The position numbers and the translations under genes are program-made. The notes below the pieces were generated by a model. It saw only the letters and a program-made list of their open reading frames with translations, did no database searches and was not told the DNA's origin. From NCBI RefSeq assembly GCF_963662255.1, contig NC_085047.1, positions 110,977,872-111,041,871 of the forward strand: a stretch of DNA of 64,000 bases. The letters run 5' to 3'. Below are positions 50,661-60,454 of the stretch, piece after piece. Every line of letters begins with the position of its first letter. Position 1 is the stretch's first letter. This DNA comes from Cinclus cinclus. Its lineage: Eukaryota > Chordata > Aves > Passeriformes > Cinclidae.

Positions 50661-52146
50661 ATGTTTATTGTTGCAGTAGTACAAGGGCAGCCCTGTCCAA
50701 CAAGCAGGTTTCACCTCCCAGATGAGGATTGTAAGATTTATGTCTTCTGAGATTCTTGATAATGAGTCCAGACCTTCCTCCCCAGCTGCCAAGACAGCTT
50801 TCCTCCTTGCATTCAATCTCACCTTATCCTTGAAACCAACAGCCTCACAGGCCCTCTTCCAAGGGGAAATTGAAGACCTGCTCCCCAAGAAAATTAGGAA
50901 CTAGGGTAGTCTGAAGCTTACCCGTTGCAGAGTAACATCACAGAGCATGAGCAACTGTTTTTTATGAGTGAGTTTGTTGCCTGAATTGCTGACAAAGAGC
51001 TGAAGCTAAAACACAAACTGGTGTGATGAGACACTAACAAATCGGTTCTCTGCAGTCCAAAGGTCTCAGAGCTTCCAGATAGTGAGCTTACATTCCCTTC
51101 CCTTTGCAGAAAAGCCTACTTGGTGCAAGAGTCACCCCCCTAGGGCTTTGGAGAAGTGAGCAGTAGATAAGGGGTGGATCTGTCCCCCAGGCAGTGGGTG
51201 AAGGGCAGCCCCAAAGGTGCAGAGAGAGCCCCAAGATCTCTGGCTTGGTATGAGAGGGGAAGCTTGAGGAGAAGGTTTTGAAGTGGGGGACGAGGGTTGG
51301 GGGATGTGATTGTTCCCCCACTGCCGGGAGGCTGCTGCTGAGAGCCTCTGGTTGTCAGGCTGACCTGACCTACATTGTTAATACCAATTGCCAGCAGGAG
51401 AGTCAGGAGGGCTGCTCCTACACAAATCTGATTAGGTGGAAGTTATTTTTTCTCCCTGCTTTGTGCCTAGGAAATTTCTCTGTTTTGAGAAGTTGCCCAT
51501 GTAGGGGAGGATGAAGCACTGGGGCTTCTCTTCTGTGCTCTGTGAGCCCTGCAGCCCCAAAAGGTCTGACACAGGTCACCAGCCCCACATTGCAGAGTCC
51601 CTGTGGGGGCTTGCTGCTCTGGGCAGCTCTCCCCGAGCTAATCCTGGCCAGGCTGAGCATGGCAAGACAGGTAAGCACAACCCAGACTGTGCCTGTGTGT
51701 CTATGGAGCCTCCTGCAAGGGGACAGAGGTGACATCCCAGCAGCACACCTGCTCACTTTTTTTCCCGGCTACAGCATCACTCTGGCAGGTGCAAGGTGTG
51801 CTCCATGCCCAGGGTGTCTCAGCCCCTTTGTGAGAGGTGAGAGCGGGGCTTGCTCTGGGGAGAGCCGTGTGCTTCCTGCCTGCTCGAATGTGGATTGGGG
51901 CAGCAGGGGGGGTCACCCCTCTGCTCCTCTCAGCAGCTCATCAGACACCAGTGACCACCCAAACATTTGCAGCTGGCCGCAGTGGTGCTGAGGATGCCGG
52001 CGACTGCTCCAGGGATAAGAGAGGATATTTCTGACAGCAGCCGAGGCCGCTGTGGTGCCTGGGGACAGCGCGGTGTTGTCACTGCAGAGACAGCCAGCAA
52101 GGAACGAGGGACCTTCCTCCACCTTCTACACCTCCACCACCCACTT

Positions 52147-52164
52147 CCCCCCCCCCCCCCCCCC
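52147..52164 (+). repeat. Poly-C tract (18 C) in promoter
   Basis: An 18-base C homopolymer, G-rich on the minus strand, located about 170 bases upstream of the exon 1 ATG. Such runs can form i-motif or G-quadruplex structures and are hard to assemble, so the exact length should be treated with caution. Confidence 0.9.
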
Positions 52165-52279
52165 TTTTCTTTTTTATATATATTTTTCCCGTTATCAGAA
52201 ACATTTGAGCTGCAATTAAAAAGGCGTTATCGGTATTTAATTGCTTTGGAGCCCTGGCGGTGATGCTGAGCCCTCGTGC

Positions 52280-52306
52280 TGATGTCACCCCGGTTGTCAT
52301 GGATAC
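52280..52306 (+). promoter_or_regulatory. CRE-like site plus imperfect RFX X-box
   Basis: TGATGTCA (52,280-52,287) differs by one base from the CREB/ATF palindrome TGACGTCA. Five bases on, GTTGTCATGGATAC (52,293-52,306) matches 11 of 14 positions of the X-box GTTGCCATGGCAAC, with both half-sites and the two-base spacer recognisable. RFX factors bind X-boxes in promoters of ciliary and some testis genes, usually close to the start site, and this one ends 30 bases before the ATG. The right half-site is imperfect, so binding is a hypothesis. Confidence 0.45.
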
Positions 52307-52336
52307 AGGTGAACAAGCCGCGACATCAGCGCGGGG

Positions 52337-52463
52337 ATGGAGGGGGACCTGGGGAGGGACCTGAGGCTGGGAACGGGAGAGAAGGAGCAGCTGCACCGCC
52401 AGGTGAATGCGATGGGCATTCAGAGACGGGCAGCAGAGCGAAAGGAGAGAGCCCTTAACAAAG
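52337..52463 (+). CDS. Exon 1 of unrecognised 158-aa protein
   Basis: The ATG at 52,337 has G at -3 and G at +4, an in-frame TGA at 52,310, and lies in the CpG-rich promoter. The exon encodes 42 codons plus one base and ends at AACAAAG/gtattg, a moderate donor leaving phase 1. The peptide begins MEGDLGRDLRLGTGEKEQ and continues as a charged helical segment (residues 14-42, rich in Glu, Arg, Gln and Ala, with MGIQRRAAERKERALNK at the end), which may form a short coiled coil. The phase fits exon 2 at 56,429 exactly, giving Ala-43 across the junction. A competing donor, CAG/gtgaat at 52,402/52,403, has good consensus but leaves phase 0 and would not fit exon 2. I do not recognise the family. A separate gene with further exons beyond the window is an alternative. 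Confidence 0.55.
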
Positions 52464-53149
52464 GTATTGTGGCCAAGGCAGCGCATTCCCACTCCGGTGT
52501 GAGGTGGGAAGGCAGGCAGCTTCTGGCATTAAACCCAAAAACTCTCTCCCCAAGACAGCCAACAACTGAGAGAAAAGCCCAAGAGGAAAAGCCCAGTGCC
52601 CCTTCATGTGCACTGTAATTAACAAGACAAGTAGTGTATTTCTTTAGTTCAATCTCTCTAATATGTAAAGAGGGAGTAGCAGAAGGGAAACAATGGGAAA
52701 AGACAGAAAAATATATATGCTTATGGGAGTATATGTGGGTTTATGTGTGCAAAAGACCAGCTCTGTATGTTTGGAGAAAATAAAAGAAAACTTGGGCACC
52801 AGGGATCCGTTCATGTGCATCCATAAAAGACTCTGTAAAGAACTTTCCAAGTACCACCAATAATAATAATATTAAAGGAATCCCCCCTAAAACACTTGCA
52901 GAAGTAGTTCTCCTGCCTGTTCCCATTTCCCTTCTCTCCATCTTCTCTTGCTGAGAAGGAAATTAAAATGTATTTTTCATACAGTATCTCTAGCAGTCTT
53001 TTGTGTAATAATCCTCTTTCTGTGAAAGAGGCAGGTCAGCAATAGCTGCAGGCTCCTGCACAATCAGTGCTCATCTCATAAAAATCTCCAGCTTTCCCTG
53101 GGATTTTCCAGCCACAACCTATTAAGCATTTGGCTGTGACAAGAAGACA

Positions 53150-53350
53150 GCCTGAGGGAGGGGCTCTTTCAGATGATGCCAGGGCAAATGTGTATTTATT
53201 TATGGAGTGGTTGCATGGGTTGTTTTGTAATGGAGAAATTAGACTTTTAAAAATTATCTGTTTGCTTTAATTAATCTTAATAGGCAGTTAGGGCTTGATA
53301 CACACTTTAGCTTCTGGTTTAAATTTATTATTATAAAAATGCAAGTTTAG
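53150..53350. promoter_or_regulatory. Candidate enhancer-like block within the intron
   Basis: AT-rich, low-repeat sequence holds homeodomain-type cores (TTTAATTAATCTTAAT near 53,267-53,282), TATTTATTTATGGAG near 53,192-53,206 and TAGGCAGTTAGGGCTTGATA near 53,281-53,300. The texture resembles conserved noncoding elements. No conservation data are available here. Confidence 0.18.
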
Positions 53351-53740
53351 TTTTAATTTTAAGAAGAGAGCATGGAGTATGCTTCCCCTATCTTACTCCC
53401 CTCCTTTAACACCTGACTAAAGGTGTGATTTGCCAAGATTCAAAGGAAGGTCAAATACTGGTCTCTAATATATGAATACCAGAACAATGAGTTACAGCTA
53501 AGCTTTGCATTATGGATGACTGCAAATTTAATATTTCCTGACAGCAAATTTCTAATAATTTAAATCCAAATTATGGGTTTCAATACAAATATTTGTTCAG
53601 AACAGTGATAGAGAATTTTTGAAACTGTGAAAATGCAGTTTTTTTGTAATAATGTAGCCAGAACTCTATTTTCTGAGGTTCAAAGCATCTTTGTATTGCA
53701 GTTCAGGCTAACTAGAATGCACACACATGTACAAAGGTAT

Positions 53741-53836
53741 GGTTGGAATGGAAATTAAAAGTTCTTATTTGTGTGAATTGATTTCCCTGGTTGGAATTGA
53801 AATTAAAATCTCTGATTTGTGTGAGTTGATTGCCCT
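53741..53836 (+). repeat. 48-bp tandem duplication
   Basis: Two abutting 48-base copies, 53,741-53,788 and 53,789-53,836, both open with GGTTGGAAT and contain GAAATTAAAA and TTTGTGTGA. Each ends in a TTGATTxCCCT block. They differ at a handful of positions, so the event is not recent. It lies in the inferred intron. Confidence 0.92.
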
Positions 53837-54467
53837 GACATCTCTTTTTTTTCTTTTTTTTTTTTTTTCCCTTGGGAAATATACATTTTTTCCCTGTTCA
53901 GAAGAGTACACAATATTTTTTGGCTGAGACTGATGCCGTTCACACAACCATGAGTGTGACAAACAAGCTGTTGATAAGATAATTATTTTCCATTGAAACC
54001 ACCTCATTTTGGTGGCCACCACCAAACTCCAGATGTGGAAAGTTTTTAGCAGCCTCTGCAGGGATCCCTTTGGTTTCTCACCACTACATGTGCAGGGTGT
54101 GCAATGTGCACCATGTGCCTTGGTGTGCCTGTGTCTTGCACTGACAGGGCTGAGCTGGCAGCTGGGTGGGCTCTAGGGGGTTCCAGTGCCCTTTTTGTGG
54201 GAGAACAGGAGGCAGCCAGACTGCCAAAACCCATTCTCTCCTGGCAGCTCAAATCTGGGGATCCCCCTGGAAAGACACTGCTCCAAGCTCAGACATAATT
54301 CCCAAAGCTCACCTCCTTCCCAGCTCCCAGGTGCAAGTTCCTGTAAACTTTTTATGTATAGCTGATAGGTGAAAATTCCTGGCTGAGGTATGACTAAGGT
54401 TGCTGAGCATCCTGTCTACATTTCATACCCACTTTAGTTTGAAACAATGTTTTTCTTTTGAGCTCTA

Positions 54468-54792
54468 GGGAAATTGTAAGAAAAGTGGAGAGGACCTTCT
54501 CACAAAGGTGTGCAGTGACAGGACAAGGGGGAAGGGCTTTAAACTGAAGGAGGTAGGTTTAGATTAGATATTAGGAAGAAATCCTTTACTGTGAGACTGG
54601 TGAGGTTCTGGAACAGGTTGCCTAGACAATTTGTGGATGCTCCATCTCTGGAAGTGCTCAAGACCAGACTGGATGAAGTTCTGAGTAATGTGTTCTAGTG
54701 AAAGGTGTCCCTTGTCCATGGCAGAGGTCTCAAAACTAGGTGATATTTAAGGTCTCTTCCAACCCAAGTCAATCTGTGATTCTGTGATTCTA
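54468..54792 (+). mobile_element. CR1 LINE, 3' region
   Basis: Ordered CR1 3' landmarks are present on the + strand: GCAGTGACAGGACAAGGGGG, TTTAAACTGAAGGAGGTAGG, AGATTAGATATTAGGAAGAA, TTTACTGTGAGACTGGTGAG, CTGGAACAGGTTGCCTAGA, AAGGTCTCTTCCAACCCAAG, and the terminal TGTGATTCTGTGATTCTAT direct repeats. The copy is 5'-truncated and moderately diverged. It is inserted in sense orientation inside the inferred intron. Confidence 0.96.
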
Positions 54793-55929
54793 TCTGGCCA
54801 CAGTCTGAGCTGCAGTCCTTCCTCCTATCAAGTAAAATCAAAAACATGGGTGAATTTGGGGGATGGAAATGAGATATTAATTTCAAAGAGAAGCAGCAAT
54901 CATGTCTTCCTGAAGAATGCAAAACATGATGCATCCCAAAGAAGTGGGTACACCGGGACAAGCAGGGATCCTTTCTGCCACAAGATAACCTTGCCTGGAC
55001 TGTTTCTTCAAGGGTTCACAACCATCTGGTTGTGGTTTGAAACCTCATGTGTTGCATGAAGCCAAGGGTGTCTCTGAGACTGCACAGATCTCACCCTGAA
55101 GGGGAAAAGTCAGAGCACACATTTAACACATCAAGGACCTGGTGCTTGAGATCCACTGGCCTTCCCAGCCTGCTCAGCAGTGTGGTCACTGGGAACAGCC
55201 AGACATTTGCTTTTGCACAAGGCTGGAGATCCTGGCAGGTCCCCACCAGTGCTTGGTCACAGCCACCTTCCTCCAGAATGGGATCTCCAAAACCAGCAAG
55301 AAGGTGTCAATGAGGCACAGGACCTTGAACTACATTGCTGGGACTGTTGAGGCCAAAGGAAGTGAAATGGCAGAGTTCAGTTTCCATAAATACAATTTGT
55401 CTTTGGATCCTTTCATTCTTCTTGTTATTTGCTACCTACTCTCCCACCCCACCCTCCCATTCCCATAGCCTTGATTCTTTTCCTTTCCATAATGTTTTTA
55501 ACTTAGAGCAGAGAGAGAATATTTTGCCATCCTGTAAATAATAGTAGGGTTTTCAGCTCCTGCCTTTCATCCACAGCGTGGAGCACAGCAGACTCTGAAT
55601 AAGCCTATTCCAAACAAACATTAAAAGCACATTGTCAATTTAAGTCACATATGTGCCTAAAGATGTTTTATCCTCTACTGTCACAAACAACACCTACAAT
55701 CTGCTAGAAATTAATGGGATAAGAGGATGCAAAGCACGTCTCTCTGGTTCAGTGAGCATTTGATGGACGCCATGGGTGGGATTTATATCAAGTCAGCAAG
55801 TTGCTCCCATTTGAGTTTGCTGAATTTAGGTATAGTACTTTACTTTGTTTCTAGCCCGGCCTCCATTCCCTGTCTTGTGTGAAATGAAATAAGTGATTTT
55901 CAGCTGAGGTTCTCACTGATAGTGATCTG

Positions 55930-56076
55930 TGTCATGAAATCGTCTCACACCAGACATCCTGCTTAACTGCAGGTTCTGGAAACCTGATAGCTGAGCCTCT
56001 GCTGCAGAGCTGCTCGAGGACACGTTTGTATGTGGTTTCTCAAAGGCATCCCATCTGCAGTGAAGGCTGCTCACAG
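55930..56076 (+). other. Possible noncoding alternative first exon
   Basis: GCTCACAG/gtgagtgc at 56,076/56,077 is a near-perfect splice donor (CAG/GTGAGT). Reading back from it in the phase needed by exon 2 meets a TGA about 14 bases upstream, so it cannot add coding sequence in frame. It could serve as an untranslated exon, in which case translation would start at the first internal ATG of exon 2 (56,539). The 5' limit is arbitrary, and no promoter is visible. Confidence 0.25.
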
Positions 56077-56428
56077 GTGAGTGCTAAAATAACCAGCTGG
56101 GCAGCATGGGGAAAATTTCTGCTTTTGTATCTTTTGCCTCTACTGCTGCTAGTTTCCCTTCCTTAGCCTAAGCAAGGAAAAAAAAGCCATGTCAAAACAT
56201 ACACACAAAAAGGAAAAAATAAAACCCCTATGAAAAAAACCCATAGAAAACCAACAAAAAATATTTCACCCCTAAATGACAGTGAAGCCTGTAGATTAAG
56301 GATATCTCTCATTTATTCTTTTTTACCATTTATTGTCACAGCAGGAAAGGCACTGTTAGCTTTATAGCTGTTTAGTTCCAAATCAGGAAATCTTTTGCTT
56401 TCACCTCCTTTTTCTGTCTTTAATTTAG

Positions 56429-56778
56429 CACTTGGAGTGTCAGTCTTTGTTGCTGCAGCCCTTATCAGCAGGGCAGGAGACAGTGATTGTCTGGTATCTG
56501 AAAGCTACAGTGAAATTAAACATCAATTAGTTGTTTCAATGGGGTATGATATAGACCTTGAAAGGCTTAAAGATACATGTTCCAAGTTGGTTTCAGGTTT
56601 ACTGTGGAGGTCTGAGCATGTACACCTTGCACGATTAAAAAGAAGTACACCAAACTTTCTTCCAGGAAAAAGTCTGGTCATTTACTATGATGTAATTAAT
56701 GAAATTACAAGAGGAAAACTAGAGAAGATTTTCCATGCACAGTCTACTATTCCCTCCCTCTGGGATGACAGGTCATAG
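56429..56778 (+). CDS. Terminal exon 2 of unrecognised 158-aa protein
   Basis: The exon follows a strong acceptor (CCTCCTTTTTCTGTC, then TTTAATTTAG at 56,419-56,428) and is open for 350 bases to TAG at 56,776-56,778. AATAAA lies 52 bases beyond. With exon 1 it completes residues 43-158. Residues 43-56 (ALGVSVFVAAALIS) form a hydrophobic stretch that is short for a membrane span and follows a basic segment, so a signal-anchor is possible but weak. The rest is a mixed alpha/beta-looking domain with three Cys (residues 63, 93, and none paired beyond), RLKRSTPNFLPGK at 111-123, SLVIYYDVINEITRGKLEKI at 124-143 and the tail IPSLWDDRS. No stop or frameshift interrupts it, and the composition looks like genuine protein, unlike the other open frames in the window. 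Correction to the Cys count: only residues 63 and 93 are Cys. The family is not recognised, and I propose no function. Confidence 0.58.
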
Positions 56779-56829
56779 CTTATTTATGCACCACAGTGCC
56801 TCCAAAGCAGAGCGAAAACAAACAGCCAA

Positions 56830-56835
56830 AATAAA
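56830..56835 (+). terminator. Polyadenylation signal AATAAA
   Basis: A canonical AATAAA hexamer starts 52 bases after the stop codon of exon 2, implying a very short 3' untranslated region. The hexamer is common by chance in A+T-rich DNA, so it supports the terminal-exon model without proving it. Confidence 0.5.
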
Positions 56836-57474
56836 TAGACAAAAAATCGGCAAGATAAGCATTTACTCATTTCTTGCAAACTCTCTTGGGGGAAAAAAAA
56901 AAGAAACCTTATGAAAATGTTAATAAGAAGGGGCAGGAGGAAGAAAGAGAAACAACTGAATGCCCATGGCACCAAAGGCAGATTTACCAAGCTCTGTGGC
57001 AGACAAACACCTGACCAAAAAGGCATTAAACATCCCAGCCTCACTTTCTAGGGAGTGTTTAGCAGCTCACACACTCCTGGGTGAACTAGGCCCCGAGTCA
57101 CTGGAGAAGCTTCCAACCCAAACAACTGTCACGTTCCATATTTCCCATAAAAACAGCTCTTAGCTAAAACCCTGTGTTTTGCTTGGCCTGCAGGAACCTG
57201 CCAAGTGACTCATGGAGCAGATCCATTCCCTCTGTGCTTTCCACTTTCCTGGAAAGGAGCATCACAGCAGTAACACACAGTGTGAAGTGGTCCTACAGCC
57301 TGTGCTCAGTTTTGCCTCCAGAGGCTAAAGAGCAGTGTAGGACACCTGCTGTCAGAGGGACAAGGCACACAAAGACAATCCACACCTCCCCACTCCACTG
57401 CAATGGTCACAGGGGATGCAGCCAGGCTGGAATAAATCCATTAGTGAGAATTCTGCTCTTTGCAGAGCTGATAA
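56836..57474. other. Noncoding DNA downstream of the gene
   Basis: No feature recognised. Short open frames overlap on both strands without support. Confidence 0.5.
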
Positions 57475-57720
57475 CAAGGTAATTTTGAACCAGGGTCTTC
57501 CCTGTGGCAGGTGGCTTCAGCAGTAAAAGGACAGGCTTCCAGGGATGTGGTCACTGCCCCAAGCCTGACAGAGTTCAAGAAGCATCTGGACAATGGTCCT
57601 GGGCACATGGTGTGACTCTCAGGGCTGTCTTTGCAGGCCCAGGAGTTGGACTTACTGAAGAGATCCTGGTGGGTCCTTCCAACTCAGGATATGCTGTGTT
57701 GCTATGGTTCTATGACCGTG
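57475..57720 (+). mobile_element. CR1 LINE, 3'-end fragment
   Basis: Landmarks on the + strand are TCCAGGGATGTGGTCACTGC, CCCAAGCCTGACAGAGTTCA, AGAAGCATCTGGACAATG, GGCCCAGGAGTTGGACTTAC, TGGGTCCTTCCAACTCAGGA, TATGCTGTGTTGC and a terminal TATGGTTCTATGA. These are the 3' end of the CR1 subfamily with the AACTCAGGATATTCTATG-type terminus. Confidence 0.92.
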
Positions 57721-57896
57721 AAGACTTCAAGACACCTCTCTGCTACTATTTAAAACTTTCATACAATAGTGAGAGAACAGTAGATGATTACAGCAAGACA
57801 ATTTAGTTTTTGTATGCTTTGGAAGCATATTGGAGTAGGGGCAGTGTGCATCTCGAAAATCTCCATTATTGTTCATATCATGCAGCTTAATCATGG

Positions 57897-58285
57897 GGTC
57901 CCAGGATGCCTGAGGTTGGAAGAAACCTCTGGATGACATTTGGACTCCCTCCAGTATGTCTGGGAGCCCAGGACTGGACCCAGTGCTTTACGTGTGGCTT
58001 GAGCGAGGGGGAAGGATCTCCTGCCTTGACCTGCTGGCGTCACCCTCCATGTGCAGCCCTGAGTCCTGCCAGCCTTCTTTGACACAAGGACACTTTGCTG
58101 GCTCATGTTCAGCCCAGGCAACACAGCTCTGGCACATCAGCCTCTCCTCCAGTCTGCTGTCACTGGCATCCTCGCTGAGGACAAACTCTGCCCCATCATC
58201 CAGACCACGAATGAAGATGCTAAACAGGACTGATGTTACTGGTCTCCAACTTGACTTTGTTCCATTGTCTACTTCTTTTTGTCAC
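57897..58285 (-). mobile_element. CR1 LINE fragment with internal deletion
   Basis: The + strand begins with GGTCCCAGGATGCCTGAGG then TTGGAAGAAACCTCTGGATG (the reverse-complemented 3' terminus). It jumps to GGGAGCCCAGGACTGGACCC and TGACCTGCTGGCGTCACC, and continues to CATCATCCAGACCACGAATG, AAGATGCTAAACAGGACTG and GGTCTCCAACTTGACTTTGT near 58,240-58,260. The order follows ORF2 and the 3' region read backwards, with most of the intervening ORF2 C-terminus and 3' region missing. Its 3' end faces the 3' end of the neighbouring + strand copy about 175 bases away. Confidence 0.88.
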
Positions 58286-59681
58286 ATATAAATTGTGTGA
58301 ACTCTAAAATGCAACCGTGAAATCATGTTCATTTTTCTATGTCAGCTGTGATACCAAGAATTTAAAATCACAACCACAGAAACTTAGACTAACAGAAAAT
58401 GAAAACTTAATCAAAAGAGAATTTCAAGGCCTCATCTGTGAAGGACAGGAAAACCAAATGAACTTCATGCTCTTCCTGCAGTGAGTTTAATGAAGAACTG
58501 CTCATTAACTCGTTGTTTGAGTCCCATACCTAACTGTAACTTGGGCTTACAGAACTGTAATTTTAGAGCACGGAGAAGTCCTAGATAAAAGCTTTTATTT
58601 TACTTGCAGCAATATACCCCCTCTTGATACTAGCTAAGAGAGCAAAAACAGTGAAAAAATTAGAAAAGGAAAAACAAGGTGAATTCGAAGTATAATAATG
58701 TTAAAACATAAAAGAACAATTTTGTACCTACAGGGATCCTACATTTTGTATATCCTTTATTCTGCACTACACGGGAGACAGACCAAAACTCTTATTTAAA
58801 ATATTCTCTGTCTCTACAAAAAGATAATCATGACTATTTGCCCTTCAAAGAAGAGCATTCAAATCATCTGTTGTGCAGCCAAATGTCCTATTAAAGGCTG
58901 GCCTCAGGAAGTGTAGCAGACTGAACACTAGTGACTGCCATGGTTGCTGCACAAGCAGTTTCTCCCTGAGGGGGGAAATAAAATAAAGAAGGGAAAAAAT
59001 CCCCCCCAGCCTCTCCCCATACTCCACCTTATTGCCATCTGCAAAGTTCTGGAGAGAATGGATGCTTGCCAGCATTCAGGTAAGCAACTTCCTATTATCA
59101 AAGCTGTCATGGAAAACCTTCCTGAATAAAATTTGTGTTTAGAAGGGTTTCTGTGATTCAAGAGAGTGTGCTCTACAGAAAGCTTTTACCTGTGCTCACA
59201 CAGGACATTTAAAGGGTGCTTTGGTGAAGGAAAGGCACTTTTGCTCTGCACTTTGATGTCATTTGTTGAGAACAGGGTCTTCTATTCCTGTGCCAGCCCT
59301 CTCCCACCCTTCTCCAGGAGGTTGCCTCCCTTCTCTTCCCAGGCACTCATGCTGCTGTTTATGTCTCCAGTGGGGGTTTTCAGCAGCCTCAGCCTCTCAT
59401 CCTGCCAGGCCCAAGCAGGAGGCATGGGCTGTAGAATTTAAAACCAATGTTAGACCTTCAGAGACGCGACCAGAATGCAAAGAGTGCTTGCCTATTACAA
59501 TGATTTCATGATCTGATTCCTGAAGTGTCAACTCCTTTATGTAATTTGGACTGTAGCAGCTTGATATTGACAAGAAATAAGATGATCTTGGATCCTGTGT
59601 GACTGACATCATTTAATAGAGAAAGGTATCCAAGAGATGCATTAGGGTTGCCACTGCAGAAGTTCCTGAAACAAACCATGT

Positions 59682-59725
59682 GAAAATAAACAATGTTGAA
59701 CTGTAGAAATAAACAATGTTGAACT
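59682..59725 (+). repeat. Short tandem duplication, about 22-bp unit
   Basis: GAAATAAACAATGTTGAACT (second copy) and GAAAATAAACAATGTTGAAC plus T (first copy) lie head to tail with a two-base difference. It is a small local duplication in noncoding DNA. Confidence 0.88.
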
Positions 59726-60423
59726 CTTGCCTCTTTTCCCTCTCTCCCAGCACCAACCAGCCCTATCACAGTGCCCATCCCTTGGGATGCCTTTGGGCAC
59801 ATCTTTTGGCACACCTGCCTTCCCCCGGGCAGCACCCACACCTTGCACAGCTGAAGCCCTGCAGTGCTGTCATGCCATGTCACACCATCACATCAAATCA
59901 CATCTTTACACCACCCAGCTGCATGGAGACCCTCAGAAGAGATTTATTCTGCTGCCTTCTCCCTGCTGCATCACCAGGCCACAGAGAATATTCCTCTTAG
60001 AGAAGGGCTACTTCTGTGGCTACATCTAGAGCCAAAACCTGCTGTGCTCTTGGTGGGCACCACCCAAGCAGCACATCAGTGTGAACAGCCCCTAACAGGA
60101 CCACAGCCTCTGGGAGAAAACAGACCCCTGTTCTCGGAGACCTATTTGGTATCCTCGGAATGGTTCCGTGTAGGGAACCACTTGGAGAAAAGTTCTGCTT
60201 CATTTTCATGTCAATCAGCAGCATCCAGCATGGTCAGGGAGCAACAATGCTGTTGGTAGGCCAGACACATAAACACAGAGCTATAAGGGAGAAGACATGA
60301 TGAAGACATGATGTACCTGATGGTGAAGCCTCAGCAGAGCAAAAAAGATTCATGCTGGATTGTTAAAGATGATGCATCTGGAAAAATTGTTTGGAAAGAG
60401 TACCTTTCCCATATGCTTTGGTA

Positions 60424-60427
<4 letters not shown>

Positions 60428-60454
<27 letters not shown>

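Larger units (their letters stand above)
46196..51949. other. Noncoding DNA, locally GC-richer, no gene recognised
   Basis: Open frames reach 207 codons on the minus strand (46,373-46,996) and 182 codons on the + strand (48,518-49,066). They overlap other frames of similar length, contain no recognisable domain and have no promoter, so I treat them as chance in stop-poor sequence. A short old-repeat tail (47,073-47,120), a G-quadruplex motif (48,041-48,067) and a pyrimidine tract (50,557-50,660) are listed separately. A good splice-donor match (ACAG/GTAAGC) lies near 51,671, but I could not attach an exon to it. Confidence 0.5.
51950..52336 (+). promoter_or_regulatory. CpG-rich promoter region of the two-exon gene
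   Basis: This is the only clear CpG cluster in the window, with about 25 CpG by eye between 51,960 and 52,510, while flanking kilobases have very few. It contains GCCGGCGAC near 51,996, an 18-C run at 52,147-52,164, TTTTATATATATTTTT at about 52,170-52,185, a CRE-like TGATGTCA (52,280-52,287), an X-box-like element (52,293-52,306) and CCGCGACATCAGCGCGGGG immediately before the ATG. An in-frame stop (TGA, 52,310-52,312) precedes the start codon. The layout suggests a housekeeping or tissue-restricted CpG-island promoter with a short 5' leader. The transcription start is not determinable here. Confidence 0.6.
52464..56428 (+). other. Intron of the two-exon gene (inferred)
   Basis: This is a GT...AG interval of 3,965 bases. 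It contains a 48-bp tandem duplication (53,741-53,836), a T-rich run (about 53,846-53,870), a CR1 3' fragment in sense (54,468-54,792) and a possible alternative first exon ending at 56,076. No additional coding exon in the matching phase was found, but small exons cannot be excluded. Confidence 0.5.

Noticed and set aside
50550..50888. Lys/Glu-rich minus-strand frame resembling a coiled coil
   Set aside because: It is the translation of a polypurine tract (50,557-50,660). The apparent charge pattern is low-complexity composition.
51542..51670. Signal-peptide-like frame ending at a good donor (ACAG/GTAAGC)
   Set aside because: No ATG in the hydrophobic part of the frame and no matching acceptor or downstream exon found. 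It may be a fortuitous donor.
52337..52402. Shorter exon 1 using the CAG/GTGAAT donor
   Set aside because: Better donor consensus, but it ends in phase 0 and would not stay in frame with the open frame of exon 2. The 52,463 donor fits. It remains possible if an unseen internal exon exists.
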